Shown here: positions 30,101-38,095 of the stretch, in pieces | Numbering within the stretch: the first letter of the stretch is position 1 | Layout: every line of letters begins with the position of its first letter | NCBI GenBank assembly: GCA_021604505.1 | Contig: BQJC01000002.1 | Coordinates: forward strand, 372,001 to 436,000 | Reading direction: 5' to 3' | DNA length: 64,000 nt | From: Nitrospinaceae bacterium | GTDB lineage: Bacteria > Nitrospinota > Nitrospinia > Nitrospinales > VA-1 | Position numbers and translations under genes: made by a program | Notes under the pieces: generated by a model | What the model was told of the DNA's origin: nothing | Databases searched by the model: none | What the model saw: the letters and a program-made list of their open reading frames with translations, nothing else

Positions 30101-30544
30101 ATGGGAAGGTTCAAACGCATGAAACAAAGAGAAGAAACCGGATTGCAAAACCAATCCAAGCGCTTGCTTGAGTGCAAGGTCCGCATGATTTCTCTGGAAA
30201 ACGGAGAAACTGTCAAGCGCGGATGCGGTCGTGCCGGACTGATGGCCTCTGAGGTAGGGTGGCATTGTTTTTACTGTGGAAATTATATTTATCAAACGAA
30301 CCCCACGCTTGATGCCCTGTGGTTTCATTTTAAAATCGCCCGGGAATACTGGCGAGCCATGAGCCGCGAGGATAAAAATTATATAAATGGCGTGCCTGTT
30401 TCCGGGTTTCCCGAATTTTTGCCGCGCCGCCTGCTGGCGGATCTGGCGGAAGCTCGTCCTCCTAAATGGTTTCGTTTTTACCTGGTATACGATGAAGAAC
30501 AATTCCAAAAATATCTCGAAACGCAAGACGGGCAAAACCGCTGA
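30101..30544 (+). CDS. Zinc-ribbon phage protein
   Basis: 147 residues from the ATG at 30101; the ATG at 30119, preceded by GGAAGG, is an alternative start. Cys25, C42 (R-G-C-G-R) and C56-x2-C59 (W-H-C-F-Y-C-G-N-Y) form a probable zinc site, in the pattern seen in small phage DNA- or RNA-binding proteins. Function unknown. Its 3' end overlaps the next gene by 53 bases. Confidence 0.6.
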   Translation: MGRFKRMKQREETGLQNQSKRLLECKVRMISLENGETVKRGCGRAGLMASEVGWHCFYCGNYIYQTNPTLDALWFHFKIAREYWRAMSREDKNYINGVPVSGFPEFLPRRLLADLAEARPPKWFRFYLVYDEEQFQKYLETQDGQNR

Positions 30545-30887
30545 CTGGGAAAAAGACCCCAAACTGGAAGCTCCCATCGAAGATTCCCGGTGGGACGCGC
30601 AGTTGAGTTTTGCATCGCATGGAGTTTTGGAATCGCTGGGCGGCAATCTTCCCGATGGGGAGGCGCCTGGAGACTTTTTTCCGAGAGATCAAAATTCGCA
30701 CTTAAAAGATATACGCATCAATCTTGGCGAGTTGGACCTCACCGACAGGCAGTTGATGGCGGTGAGCCTGGTGTTTTATGGCGGTGTAAAAAAGAACCGT
30801 GCCGCCCGGGCGATGCAAATCACCAGTCAGGCGTTGACGGATCACATCAACGCGGCGCTCAAAAAAATCAGCCGCAGTCTGGCGTGA
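30492..30887 (+). CDS. Sigma-region-4-like HTH protein
   Basis: 131 residues from the ATG at 30492. The C-terminal ~55 residues read L-T-D-R-Q-L-M-A-V-S and then N-R-A-A-R-A-M-Q-I-T-S-Q-A-L-T-D-H-I, the layout of sigma-70 region 4 (L-x3-x-x2-V...A-A-x2-L-x-I-S-x2-x-V). It lacks the other sigma domains, so it may be a late-gene activator, an anti-sigma-like regulator or a small sigma factor that drives the structural genes. It is the last gene of the rightward early series. Confidence 0.6.
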   Translation: MKNNSKNISKRKTGKTADWEKDPKLEAPIEDSRWDAQLSFASHGVLESLGGNLPDGEAPGDFFPRDQNSHLKDIRINLGELDLTDRQLMAVSLVFYGGVKKNRAARAMQITSQALTDHINAALKKISRSLA

Positions 30888-31190
30888 TTGGTATGGGAAG
30901 CTGAAATTGGAACCTTTAGTGGATATACAGTCTGGGAACTGTAACAATCTTATTGGTCTTGTTAAGAAATAGAAAGCGTATAAATGCCTATTTTTCCTGT
31001 CACTTAGCGATCCCAATTCGGGGTGATTAAGATTAGGGGTAGTAAATCCGATAAATAAGTTATTTGGATTATTTAAACTATGATATAAACGCTCAATTTT
31101 TTGATTTATAATATTATATGTTTTTAAAGTTTGACTATTTATCTAAAAATCAATTAGTTCTATCTAAAAATAAGCCTAAAACGATATCTA
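30888..31190. other. Gene-free AT-rich region before the TIGR04255 cassette
   Basis: Composition changes here from host-like to strongly AT-rich. No terminator or attachment site is clear. The last ~50 bases hold the direct repeats listed next. Confidence 0.6.
31140..31190 (+). promoter_or_regulatory. Direct repeats upstream of the cassette, possible operator
   Basis: TATCTAAAAAT occurs at 31140-31150 and 31161-31171, exactly 21 bases apart (two helical turns). A truncated copy TATCTA ends at 31190, touching the ATG of the first cassette gene. A -35-like TTGACT lies at 31131. Such an array could bind an autoregulatory dimer. Confidence 0.4.
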
Positions 31191-32003
31191 ATGAAAAAAG
31201 AAGAGTACCCTGATCTGCCGGGATATAAGACCCCACCTGTTGTAGAGGTAGCATCGGGAGTTTCGTTTGATCGATTGGATGGATTAAAGATTCCTCATTT
31301 TGGTCGGTTTTGGGAAAGTATTAAAAAGGATTTCCCAGTTCCTGATCATGTTGCTCCCTTAGATTTTGGCAACCCTTCTTCTCAAGATCGTATAATGGGT
31401 CTGCCCTTGCCGAGAGTTTGGTTTATAAATGAAACCAATGACCAAATGATTCAGGTCCAAGTTAATAAATTTTATTACAATTGGCGCAAAACGGAGGACA
31501 AGCATATTTACCCGGCTTTTCCAAGAATAAAGCAACAATTTAATAAAAACTTTGAATTATTTCTAAAATTTCTTAGGACAGAGAATATAAATTACAGCGA
31601 TTTTCTGGAATGCGAATTAACTTATGTAAATCATATCCCAAAAGGCATGGGGTGGGAGTCCCTCGAAGAAATTCAAAATATTTTTCCAAACCTCAGTTTT
31701 CGGTTAAATAAGGATAGATTCTTAAAAAGTCCTTTAGAATTTCTTTCCCAAATCACGTATAAATTGCCTGAAGACAACGGGAAATTACATGTAAAAATTC
31801 AGCATGTTCATCGAAGAATTGATAATGCCCCAATTCTGGTTCTTGAAATATCAGCTCGTGGCTTAGGTGGGGATAAGTCCCTTGAATCTATAAGAGAATG
31901 GTTTGAGTTAGCCCACAATTGGATCGTTTATGGTTTTGAAGACCTAACAAATTTAGAGATTCAGGAAAAGTTTTGGGGGAAATATGACCGACGTGCCAAA
32001 TAA
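31191..32003 (+). CDS. TIGR04255 family protein
   Basis: 270 residues. The N-terminus P-P-V-V-E-V-A-S-G-V-S-F, then H-F-G-R-F-W-E-S-I-K and F-P-V-P-D matches the TIGR04255 pattern. No enzymatic motif is known for the family. It is AT-rich and its 3' end overlaps the next gene by 20 bases. In my experience members of this family are often in accessory regions, but a role is not proven. It leads a three-gene cassette at the right edge of the phage block. Confidence 0.7.
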   Translation: MKKEEYPDLPGYKTPPVVEVASGVSFDRLDGLKIPHFGRFWESIKKDFPVPDHVAPLDFGNPSSQDRIMGLPLPRVWFINETNDQMIQVQVNKFYYNWRKTEDKHIYPAFPRIKQQFNKNFELFLKFLRTENINYSDFLECELTYVNHIPKGMGWESLEEIQNIFPNLSFRLNKDRFLKSPLEFLSQITYKLPEDNGKLHVKIQHVHRRIDNAPILVLEISARGLGGDKSLESIREWFELAHNWIVYGFEDLTNLEIQEKFWGKYDRRAK

Positions 32004-32829
32004 TTTTACGTTACCTGCCGATTTGAAGGGGGGGGCATGGGGAGAAAAAACGGACAAGGCCAAGCTCTTTCGCTCAATCGTAGCAAATCCTCCTAGAATG
32101 TCTAATAGTTTAACGTCGTCATCGTTGTGTCAAGAATTAAATAAGGTGAAAATATTTGTCGCAAGGGAAATGCAATATGATCAACGTTATAAATCAATAA
32201 TAACCCATCTTGTAAAAACTAATCAGGAACTTGAGGCCGATAAGTATTTGGAAAACTATGAATCAACTTTGGGGACTGTTTTTGCTTTGGGGGATCCTGA
32301 TTCATTACAATACTCCAATATAGCTTTTGGATTTAAAGTTTTACCATATGAAGGAGAAAGTCCATTTTCAATTTTAGATGAATCACGTGATGAAGATTCT
32401 AAAATTAGAAAGTACATATCCTTTATTAGACGATCATTGAATTACCCATTTGGACTTAAACTTGCGGATCGGATAAGTTATCTGTTCGATCTTTCCAAAG
32501 AGGATGCTATGGAAGAAGAGGGGGAAGAGGAAATGTCCTCAGAATCCCTTAAATATTTCGTATATTTTATTCAATCCGTCCCGAATCTAAATTACCCGGA
32601 TGTCGTACTAACTCCTGACGGAAATATCGTGGCCGAGTGGAGAGTCGATCAAAATAGGCATTTTAATGTTGAATTTATGGAAGATAAATATACTCATTTT
32701 GTTATTTTTGCTCCAAATCAGTTTGATTCCCAAAGGCCTATTAGAATGTCAGGTGTAGCACCTTGGGAAGAACTGATCGATTTAATCCATGCTCAAAAAG
32801 TTGCTTCTTGGGTTTTAAATAATGGCTAA
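31984..32829 (+). CDS. Hypothetical protein of the TIGR04255 cassette (gene 2)
   Basis: 281 residues, AT-rich, overlapping the upstream gene by 20 bases and the downstream gene by 8. It has no signal peptide or TM segment. A short acidic stretch (M-E-E-E-G-E-E-E-M) lies after a D-R-I-S-Y-L-F-D-L-S helix. The C-terminal third is beta-rich with T-P-D-G-N-I-V-A-E-W-R-V. I do not recognise a family or active-site motif. The overlaps say it is made together with its neighbours. Confidence 0.65.
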   Translation: MTDVPNNFTLPADLKGGAWGEKTDKAKLFRSIVANPPRMSNSLTSSSLCQELNKVKIFVAREMQYDQRYKSIITHLVKTNQELEADKYLENYESTLGTVFALGDPDSLQYSNIAFGFKVLPYEGESPFSILDESRDEDSKIRKYISFIRRSLNYPFGLKLADRISYLFDLSKEDAMEEEGEEEMSSESLKYFVYFIQSVPNLNYPDVVLTPDGNIVAEWRVDQNRHFNVEFMEDKYTHFVIFAPNQFDSQRPIRMSGVAPWEELIDLIHAQKVASWVLNNG

Positions 32830-33280
32830 TAATTTGGTTCCTGATTCAGATCATATTTCCCGTTTTTGCCGCAAAAGGGGAATTGGAGAAACGGGAAGAA
32901 TCACAGGAGTGGCATTTTATCTCAGAGAAAATCATGATTTTGTTCATGGTCAATATAGATTATCTGTGAATTGGTTGGAATATTTAAAACTCCGTAACCG
33001 AGATGATGAGGTCAATAAAATAAGAGAGGTTTATAAGGGAAAGTTCCCTTCTTCTTTTTTTAGGGGTGAACCAAAAATCGCCGTAATAAATGTCGGAAAA
33101 ATGCGGAAAAAAGTTTTAAGAGATACCCCGGATAGCCGTAAAATTGTGGTTGAGCATAAACCAACTACCAAGGACCCTTCCCATAGCAGAGTCTCAGGAA
33201 ATTTAAAATTAGATGATAGGTTAATTTTCAATTTCCTCGCAGATTGTATTGAGCAAGAATACCCTGCGAATATCCCATAA
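32822..33280 (+). CDS. Hypothetical protein of the TIGR04255 cassette (gene 3)
   Basis: 152 residues, the last of the cassette. The N-terminal ~60 residues read H-I-S-R-F-C-R-K-R-G-I, G-V-A-F and S-V-N-W-L-E-Y-L, a layout seen in small nucleic-acid- or toxin-type proteins but not diagnostic. The centre is basic (M-R-K-K-V-L-R-D-T). The stop lies only 3 bases from the stop of the convergent DUF2461 gene, which marks the right end of the foreign segment. Confidence 0.6.
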   Translation: MANNLVPDSDHISRFCRKRGIGETGRITGVAFYLRENHDFVHGQYRLSVNWLEYLKLRNRDDEVNKIREVYKGKFPSSFFRGEPKIAVINVGKMRKKVLRDTPDSRKIVVEHKPTTKDPSHSRVSGNLKLDDRLIFNFLADCIEQEYPANIP

Positions 33281-33283
33281 CCT

Positions 33284-33958
33284 CTAAAAACCATTCAACC
33301 AGTTATAAAGCGGAATCAGGTCCTTATAATTTTTAAGACAGAAGTCAACGGCCTTTTCCGTTGACAGTTGGTTTGCAACCGGCGTTTCAATAAATGCATA
33401 TAAGCCCTTATGCCGAAGCAGATCTTCGCGCGGATGCTTTTTATCAAATCCGTTGGGAACTCTCTTGTAATGTGGTTCGTTGATCCACAGTCCGTTTTGC
33501 CTGAACTTTTTCAAAATTTTTGCCAATTGAGAACCTTTTTCGTCATCGGCCACCCGTTTTCTATAGCTGTCGAGCGCGCGGTTGTCGTTTAAGTCGTAAA
33601 CCCCGGCCCCCAATGCCAGGGAATCCGGTTGCAATCTAAAAAAGTACATCGCCGAGGAGCAACCCTTTTTTCCCTTTTTATCTTGCGGTGCGAATGCGAT
33701 TTTGACCAATGGATTGTAAGGGGTTTTGTCCCTGCTGAAGCGCACATCGCGGTAGATGCGGAAAATCTTGCCGCTCACAGGGCCGCCGATCAGGGCCTGC
33801 ATTTTGTCCGTCATGACCGCAACGAAATTTTTGGTCGGCGTTTCCAGAGATTCTTTGTAACGGGTTTTGTTCTGCTGAAACCATTCCTTGTTGTTGTTTT
33901 TTTCCAGTTCTTCAAGAAACTTGAACCCTTCTTTGGGAAATCCGGAGAAAAATTTCAT
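33284..33958 (-). CDS. DUF2461 (TIGR02453) family protein
   Basis: 224 residues from the ATG at 33958, which has an ideal AGGAG site; a longer frame upstream to 34126 has no such site. The N-terminus F-L-x-x-L-x-x-N-N-x-K-E-W-F and the R-D-x-R-F-S-R-D-K-T-P-Y-N-P motif are diagnostic. The function of the family is not established. It is a typical chromosomal housekeeping-type gene and returns to host composition, so it marks the flank of the mobile region. Confidence 0.9.
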   Translation of the reverse strand: MKFFSGFPKEGFKFLEELEKNNNKEWFQQNKTRYKESLETPTKNFVAVMTDKMQALIGGPVSGKIFRIYRDVRFSRDKTPYNPLVKIAFAPQDKKGKKGCSSAMYFFRLQPDSLALGAGVYDLNDNRALDSYRKRVADDEKGSQLAKILKKFRQNGLWINEPHYKRVPNGFDKKHPREDLLRHKGLYAFIETPVANQLSTEKAVDFCLKNYKDLIPLYNWLNGF

Positions 33959-34137
33959 CTCCTGCCTCCTAAAAAAACTTGCGGATAAATTTGTACGGCC
34001 AGAAGAGGCATCCCAGCCCTGGATTCCCTGTCTCCGCCCGCCTGGCCGTTGATTTATTTCCGTTGGGTTTCTATTTTTTAGGAACAGTGCGATAATAGCA
34101 AACGGTTTATTCGGTTCAACCCCCAACTCATGCCGAT

Positions 34138-34920
34138 ATGCGAATAATTGTTTGCGTCAAACAGGTCATCGACACCGCCGCCAAAATAAATATCAAAGAC
34201 GGAAAGATCGACGCCGCTGGAAGTCCGCGGGTCATGAATCCCTACGATGAATTCGCGGTGGAAGAAGCGCTTCGGATTCGGGAGAAACAGCCCGGCACCG
34301 AAATCACCCTGCTCAGCCTGGGTCCGGAGAGTTTTAAGGAAGTTTTGAAAACCGGTCTTGCGATGGGCGCGGATAAAGCCATTCACCTTCACGATCCCGC
34401 GTTTGAAAACCTCGATAATCTCGCAGTGGCCCGGGCGTTGGCGAATGCCATCCAAACGCTTTCCTACGATTTGATTCTTTGCGGCCGGCAAGCCGTCGAT
34501 GATGACATGGCCCAGGTCGGGCCGGCTATCGCGGTTTTACTCGATATTCCCGTTGTTTCCGTGGTTACGCGAATAACGTTCTCCGAGGATTTCAGGCAAG
34601 CTGAAATCACCCGGCAGATCGAAGGCGGGTCTGAAATTCTTGGATCTTCCCTTCCGTTGCTGGTGACTTGTCAGAAAGGATTGAACGAACCGCGCCTGCC
34701 GTCTCTCAAAGGAATCATGGCCGCGAAAAAAAAGGAAATTCAAATACTGGACGCCGCAAGCATCGGGTTTGACCCGCAATCGATGGGGCAGGGCAGAGTC
34801 CGGCAAATCGGTCTTTCGCTTCCTCCTGCAAGAAAGCAAGGACGAATCCTCGAAGGCCCCATTGCGGAGTCGCTTCCTGAATTGGTGCGTCTGCTCAGGG
34901 AAGAAGAAAAAGTGATATGA
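34138..34920 (+). CDS. etfB: Electron transfer flavoprotein beta subunit
   Basis: 260 residues. It begins R-I-I-V-C-V-K-Q-V-I-D-T and carries N-P-Y-D-E-F-A-V-E-E-A-L-R and D-L-I-L-C-G-R-Q-A-V-D-D-D, which bind AMP in EtfB. With EtfA it accepts electrons from acyl-CoA or other dehydrogenases in the cytosol. A small one-TM gene separates it from etfA, which is unusual as the two subunits are normally adjacent. The promoter is expected in the 179-base gap before it, divergent from the DUF2461 gene. Confidence 0.95.
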   Translation: MRIIVCVKQVIDTAAKINIKDGKIDAAGSPRVMNPYDEFAVEEALRIREKQPGTEITLLSLGPESFKEVLKTGLAMGADKAIHLHDPAFENLDNLAVARALANAIQTLSYDLILCGRQAVDDDMAQVGPAIAVLLDIPVVSVVTRITFSEDFRQAEITRQIEGGSEILGSSLPLLVTCQKGLNEPRLPSLKGIMAAKKKEIQILDAASIGFDPQSMGQGRVRQIGLSLPPARKQGRILEGPIAESLPELVRLLREEEKVI

Positions 34921-34968
34921 TATGTTTTAGTTGATGTCTGTAACCCTCCACCACTGAAAATTGTGACC

Positions 34969-35172
34969 ATGCAAAATTCCAGCTCCGATCAGGAAACCTC
35001 CAATTCCTTCCTGGAACAGCTCCGCCAGTATTTTCAGAAATACAAAGCCGGCCTCGGACTGACCATTCTCATCTTGTATATTTTGCTTTTGGGGCTGGGG
35101 ACAGTCGGCGAAATCTGGGAAGTCGACTGGATTCTGGACCTGCCCCTGTTCCGCCCTCCTGGAAAATATTGA
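34969..35172 (+). CDS. Small one-TM protein between etfB and etfA
   Basis: 67 residues from the ATG at 34969; a GTG two codons earlier is an alternative start. A charged N-terminal helix (F-L-E-Q-L-R-Q-Y-F-Q-K-Y) precedes one membrane segment (L-T-I-L-I-L-Y-I-L-L-L-G-L-G, ~30-45). The tail has two Trp. It is probably co-expressed with etfBA and could tether the complex to the membrane, but that is inference. Confidence 0.55.
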   Translation: MQNSSSDQETSNSFLEQLRQYFQKYKAGLGLTILILYILLLGLGTVGEIWEVDWILDLPLFRPPGKY

Positions 35173-35346
35173 TTCCGATTGTAAAGAAAGCCGAAGCGGA
35201 CCGTATGTATAAATAGCCTGAATGGGCAAAAAATAATGCTTTCTGAGTTTCGAAAAATTATCCTCCGCATTTCTTTCTATTGAACCCCGCCATTTAAATG
35301 CGTTATCCTTTGCCCTTCTTTTGTCCGCAATAAAAGGGGATTTCGA

Positions 35347-36354
35347 GTGAATAGCGAACATCAAATTTTTGTCATCGTGGAGCATGCCCGGGGAGAAATC
35401 AAGCCGATTACGTTTGAAGTCCTTCATGCCGCCAGGGAGCTGGGCGATTCGGCCGGCGGGCGGGTGACAGCGGTTTATTTAGGAGATGGCAGCGAAACGG
35501 AATTTAACAATTCCTTTTTTTATTATGGAGCGGATGAAGTTCTTGTTCTTCAACATGCTTCGCTTGCTCATTACACCGTTGCCGGTTACCTCGAGGCGCT
35601 GGTTCCGGAAATAAAATCACGCAATCCTGCATTAATACTTCTTCCTGCCAGCAACCATGGCAAGGAATTCGCGGCAGCGCTCAGCGCAAGATTGCAAACG
35701 GGGTTAGCGACCGACTGCATCTCGCTCGAATTGGATTCCACCGGAGGGTTGAAAATCGGCCGTCCGGTGAATGCCGGTAAAGCATTTTCCACTCTGGTTT
35801 ATGGTTCCTTTCGCCCGCAAATCGCGACGTTACGCGCCAATGTTTTTCGCGGACCGGGACCTGATAAATCGCGTTCGGGAGAGGTCGAAACGGTGGAGGT
35901 AAATAGGGCGTCCGTTCCTTTGCCAATCGCTGTGAAGGAAGTCATTCAGGATGCCGGCAAACAACTGGATATCACAGAGGCCCGTATTGTGGTGTCCGGA
36001 GGGTTGGGAATGCAGAACGCCGGGAACTTTAAACTGCTGGAAGAGTTGGCAGAGGTTCTTGGGGCCGCGGTTGGGGCCAGCCGTCCGGTGGTGGATGATG
36101 GGTGGCGTAAGTATTCCAACCAGGTGGGGCAAACCGGACGCACCGTTTCTCCCGACCTTTACATCGCCTGCGGAATTTCCGGCGCCGTTCAGCATTTAGC
36201 GGGAATGTCTTCTTCCAAGTGTATTGTTGCCATTAATAAGGATCCACACGCGCCGATTTTCTCCGTGGCCGATTACGGGATCGTAGGCGATGTTCTGGAA
36301 GTTCTTCCTTTGTTGACCGGCGAGTTTCGCAAGGTCTTGAACGGCAAATCTTAA
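35347..36354 (+). CDS. etfA: Electron transfer flavoprotein alpha subunit
   Basis: 335 residues, GTG start with AAAGGGG upstream. The N-terminal lobe pairs with EtfB. The C-terminal FAD domain has G-Q-T-G-R-T-V-S-P-D-L-Y-I-A-C-G-I-S-G-A and S-K-C-I-V-A-I-N-K-D-P-H-A-P-I-F, the two ETF-alpha FAD-binding signatures. All expected residues are present, so a working ETF is predicted. Confidence 0.96.
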   Translation: MNSEHQIFVIVEHARGEIKPITFEVLHAARELGDSAGGRVTAVYLGDGSETEFNNSFFYYGADEVLVLQHASLAHYTVAGYLEALVPEIKSRNPALILLPASNHGKEFAAALSARLQTGLATDCISLELDSTGGLKIGRPVNAGKAFSTLVYGSFRPQIATLRANVFRGPGPDKSRSGEVETVEVNRASVPLPIAVKEVIQDAGKQLDITEARIVVSGGLGMQNAGNFKLLEELAEVLGAAVGASRPVVDDGWRKYSNQVGQTGRTVSPDLYIACGISGAVQHLAGMSSSKCIVAINKDPHAPIFSVADYGIVGDVLEVLPLLTGEFRKVLNGKS

Positions 36355-36426
36355 CCCTGCTACCCACGTTTCGCCATTATAACTCCCCTTTTGAGTCAAT
36401 TATAAACATGGATCACAGGGCCTTCA

Positions 36427-37092
36427 TTGTCCGAGTCAAACCTTAAACAATTACTTGAACTATTTCAGAGTCCTCGGCTCCTGTTGCCGCACAAAGGTCA
36501 TTCCGAGCAGTGGGCGGAGTCCCTGGATGTGTTTTTGAGCGAATGGACCCGCTGGAACGATAAGATCAATCTCACCTCAGAAAAAAGCGAAACCGCCGTT
36601 ATTGAAAGACATATTTTTGATTCCCTGCAATATGCCCGAGCTGTTAAGGATGATCAGGGTGCGGTCATGGATATTGGCAGTGGTGCCGGATTTCCAGGAA
36701 TTCCGCTAAAGGTCATTTTTCCGGGTTTGTTTTTTGTCCTGGTTGAAAGCCAAAGAAAGCGCGCCAACTTTTTAAGAAGCTGTGTGCGTTCAATGGACCT
36801 TCAAAAGATAGAGGTGCTCAACCAGCGGGCGGAGGAAATATCTTCTAAATATTTTGAAAAATTTGATTTGGTATTATTCCGTGCGGTTGGAGAAATTTCT
36901 TATTGTTTGAAAATGGCGACCCCTTTTTTAAAAGTTGGAGGGCAGGTGGTAATTAAAAAGGAACCCGAAGCCAGTAAGCCGGAAAGTCTTCTGCAGGATG
37001 AAAAAATATTTGAATTTTCGCATGAAACATTGTTGAAGGGAGGGTCAGGAGCAACTTCTAAATTGATGGTGTTCAATAAGCGTTTCACGTGA
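36427..37092 (+). CDS. rsmG: 16S rRNA (guanine-527-N7)-methyltransferase
   Basis: 221 residues. The SAM-binding motif M-D-I-G-S-G-A-G-F-P-G-I-P-L-K is clear, preceded by W-N-x-K-I-N-L-T-S. It methylates G527 of 16S rRNA. The start is a TTG at 36427, without a strong ribosome-binding site. Gene order rsmG-parA-parB is conserved near origins in many bacteria. Its stop codon lies inside a parS site. Confidence 0.93.
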   Translation: MSESNLKQLLELFQSPRLLLPHKGHSEQWAESLDVFLSEWTRWNDKINLTSEKSETAVIERHIFDSLQYARAVKDDQGAVMDIGSGAGFPGIPLKVIFPGLFFVLVESQRKRANFLRSCVRSMDLQKIEVLNQRAEEISSKYFEKFDLVLFRAVGEISYCLKMATPFLKVGGQVVIKKEPEASKPESLLQDEKIFEFSHETLLKGGSGATSKLMVFNKRFT

Positions 37093-37095
37093 AAC
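37082..37095. promoter_or_regulatory. parS site 1
   Basis: Perfect 14-base palindrome GTTTCACGTGAAAC, the core of the conserved ParB-binding site. Its left half covers the rsmG stop codon (TGA 37090-37092). Confidence 0.93.
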
Positions 37096-37127
37096 ATTTG
37101 TTTTCAATAGTTTGAGGTTCCCTTGAA

Positions 37128-37141
37128 GTTTCACGTGAAAC
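37128..37141. promoter_or_regulatory. parS site 2
   Basis: A second exact GTTTCACGTGAAAC, 46 bases after site 1, in the 196-base gap between rsmG and parA. Two close sites should seed ParB loading near the origin. Confidence 0.93.
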
Positions 37142-37288
37142 CTGAGGGAAAAAGGGGGGTGTAGAGTTCCCTTGGTTCTACCCCAATTGTTGCCCGCAAC
37201 TATCAAAAGTCCGATATTTCATTTGGAAGAGTTTTTAATCTGTGCTATCATTTTTTTAAAGCTCTACTCCTTTGGAAATCAATAGCGT

Positions 37289-38095
37289 ATGGGAAAAGTA
37301 ATCTGTGTTGTCAATCAGAAGGGCGGGGTTGGAAAGACCACCACTGCGGTGAATCTTTCGGCCTGCCTTGCGCTCTCTGGCAAAAAGGTTCTTCTCGTCG
37401 ATGTCGACCCGCAGGCCAATGCCTCCAGCGGCCTCGGGATTAATTTGCCCAATGAGGCATCAGGGCTTTACGACCTGCTTCTGGGGGAGGCGAGCCTGGA
37501 GCAGGTGACCTACTCGACAGAAATCGAAACTCTAAAAATCATCCCTTCGTCTGTTGATCTCACGGGTGCTGAAATTGAACTGGTTTCCCATGAGGACCGG
37601 GAAAAACGTTTGAAGGCCGTCCTGCAGGGAGCGGAAGACGAGTACGAATTCATCCTGATCGATTGTCCGCCGTCGTTGGGGTTGCTCACTTTGAACGCGC
37701 TGGCCGTCTGCCATTCGGTGCTGATCCCCATGCAGTGTGAGTATTATGCGCTGCAGGGTTTGAGCCATCTTCTCAAAACCCTGAAGCTGGTCAAGCGTTC
37801 ACTCAACCCGGACCTGAAGGTGGAAGGCATCCTTTTGACCATGTACGACGGCAGAACCCTGCTAGCCGGGCAGGTGCGCGATCAGGTCAAAAAATATTTC
37901 AAGGACTACATGGTCGATACCATCATTCCCAGAAACATCCGCCTGAGTGAAGCGCCGAGTCACGGCAAGCCCGTGGTCCTTTACGCCAGCCGCTCGCGCG
38001 GGGCCGATTCCTACGTCGAGTTAGCCAAGGAAATTATTGCGCGCGCCCGAAATGACATGTTGCAAAAAGAATCCAGAGGGGAGTGCGTGGCGTGA
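37289..38095 (+). CDS. parA: Chromosome partitioning ATPase ParA (Soj)
   Basis: 268 residues. The deviant Walker A is K-G-G-V-G-K-T-T-T (11-19), followed by [10 protein letters not shown] and D-C-P-P-S-L-G. ParA ATPase gradients move ParB-parS complexes and so segregate origins. It overlaps parB and has two parS sites just upstream. Confidence 0.97.
   Translation: MGKVICVVNQKGGVGKTTTAVNLSACLALSGKKVLLVDVDPQANASSGLGINLPNEASGLYDLLLGEASLEQVTYSTEIETLKIIPSSVDLTGAEIELVSHEDREKRLKAVLQGAEDEYEFILIDCPPSLGLLTLNALAVCHSVLIPMQCEYYALQGLSHLLKTLKLVKRSLNPDLKVEGILLTMYDGRTLLAGQVRDQVKKYFKDYMVDTIIPRNIRLSEAPSHGKPVVLYASRSRGADSYVELAKEIIARARNDMLQKESRGECVA

Noticed and set aside
32822-33280. P-S-H-S-R-V-S-G-N-L stretch in cassette gene 3 that recalls translated interspersed palindromes
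   Set aside because: The DNA here does not form a clear hairpin, so it is not called a repeat insertion.
10429-33283. Attachment-site repeats bounding the phage block
   Set aside because: I compared both edges by eye and saw no convincing direct repeat; a computed search is needed.
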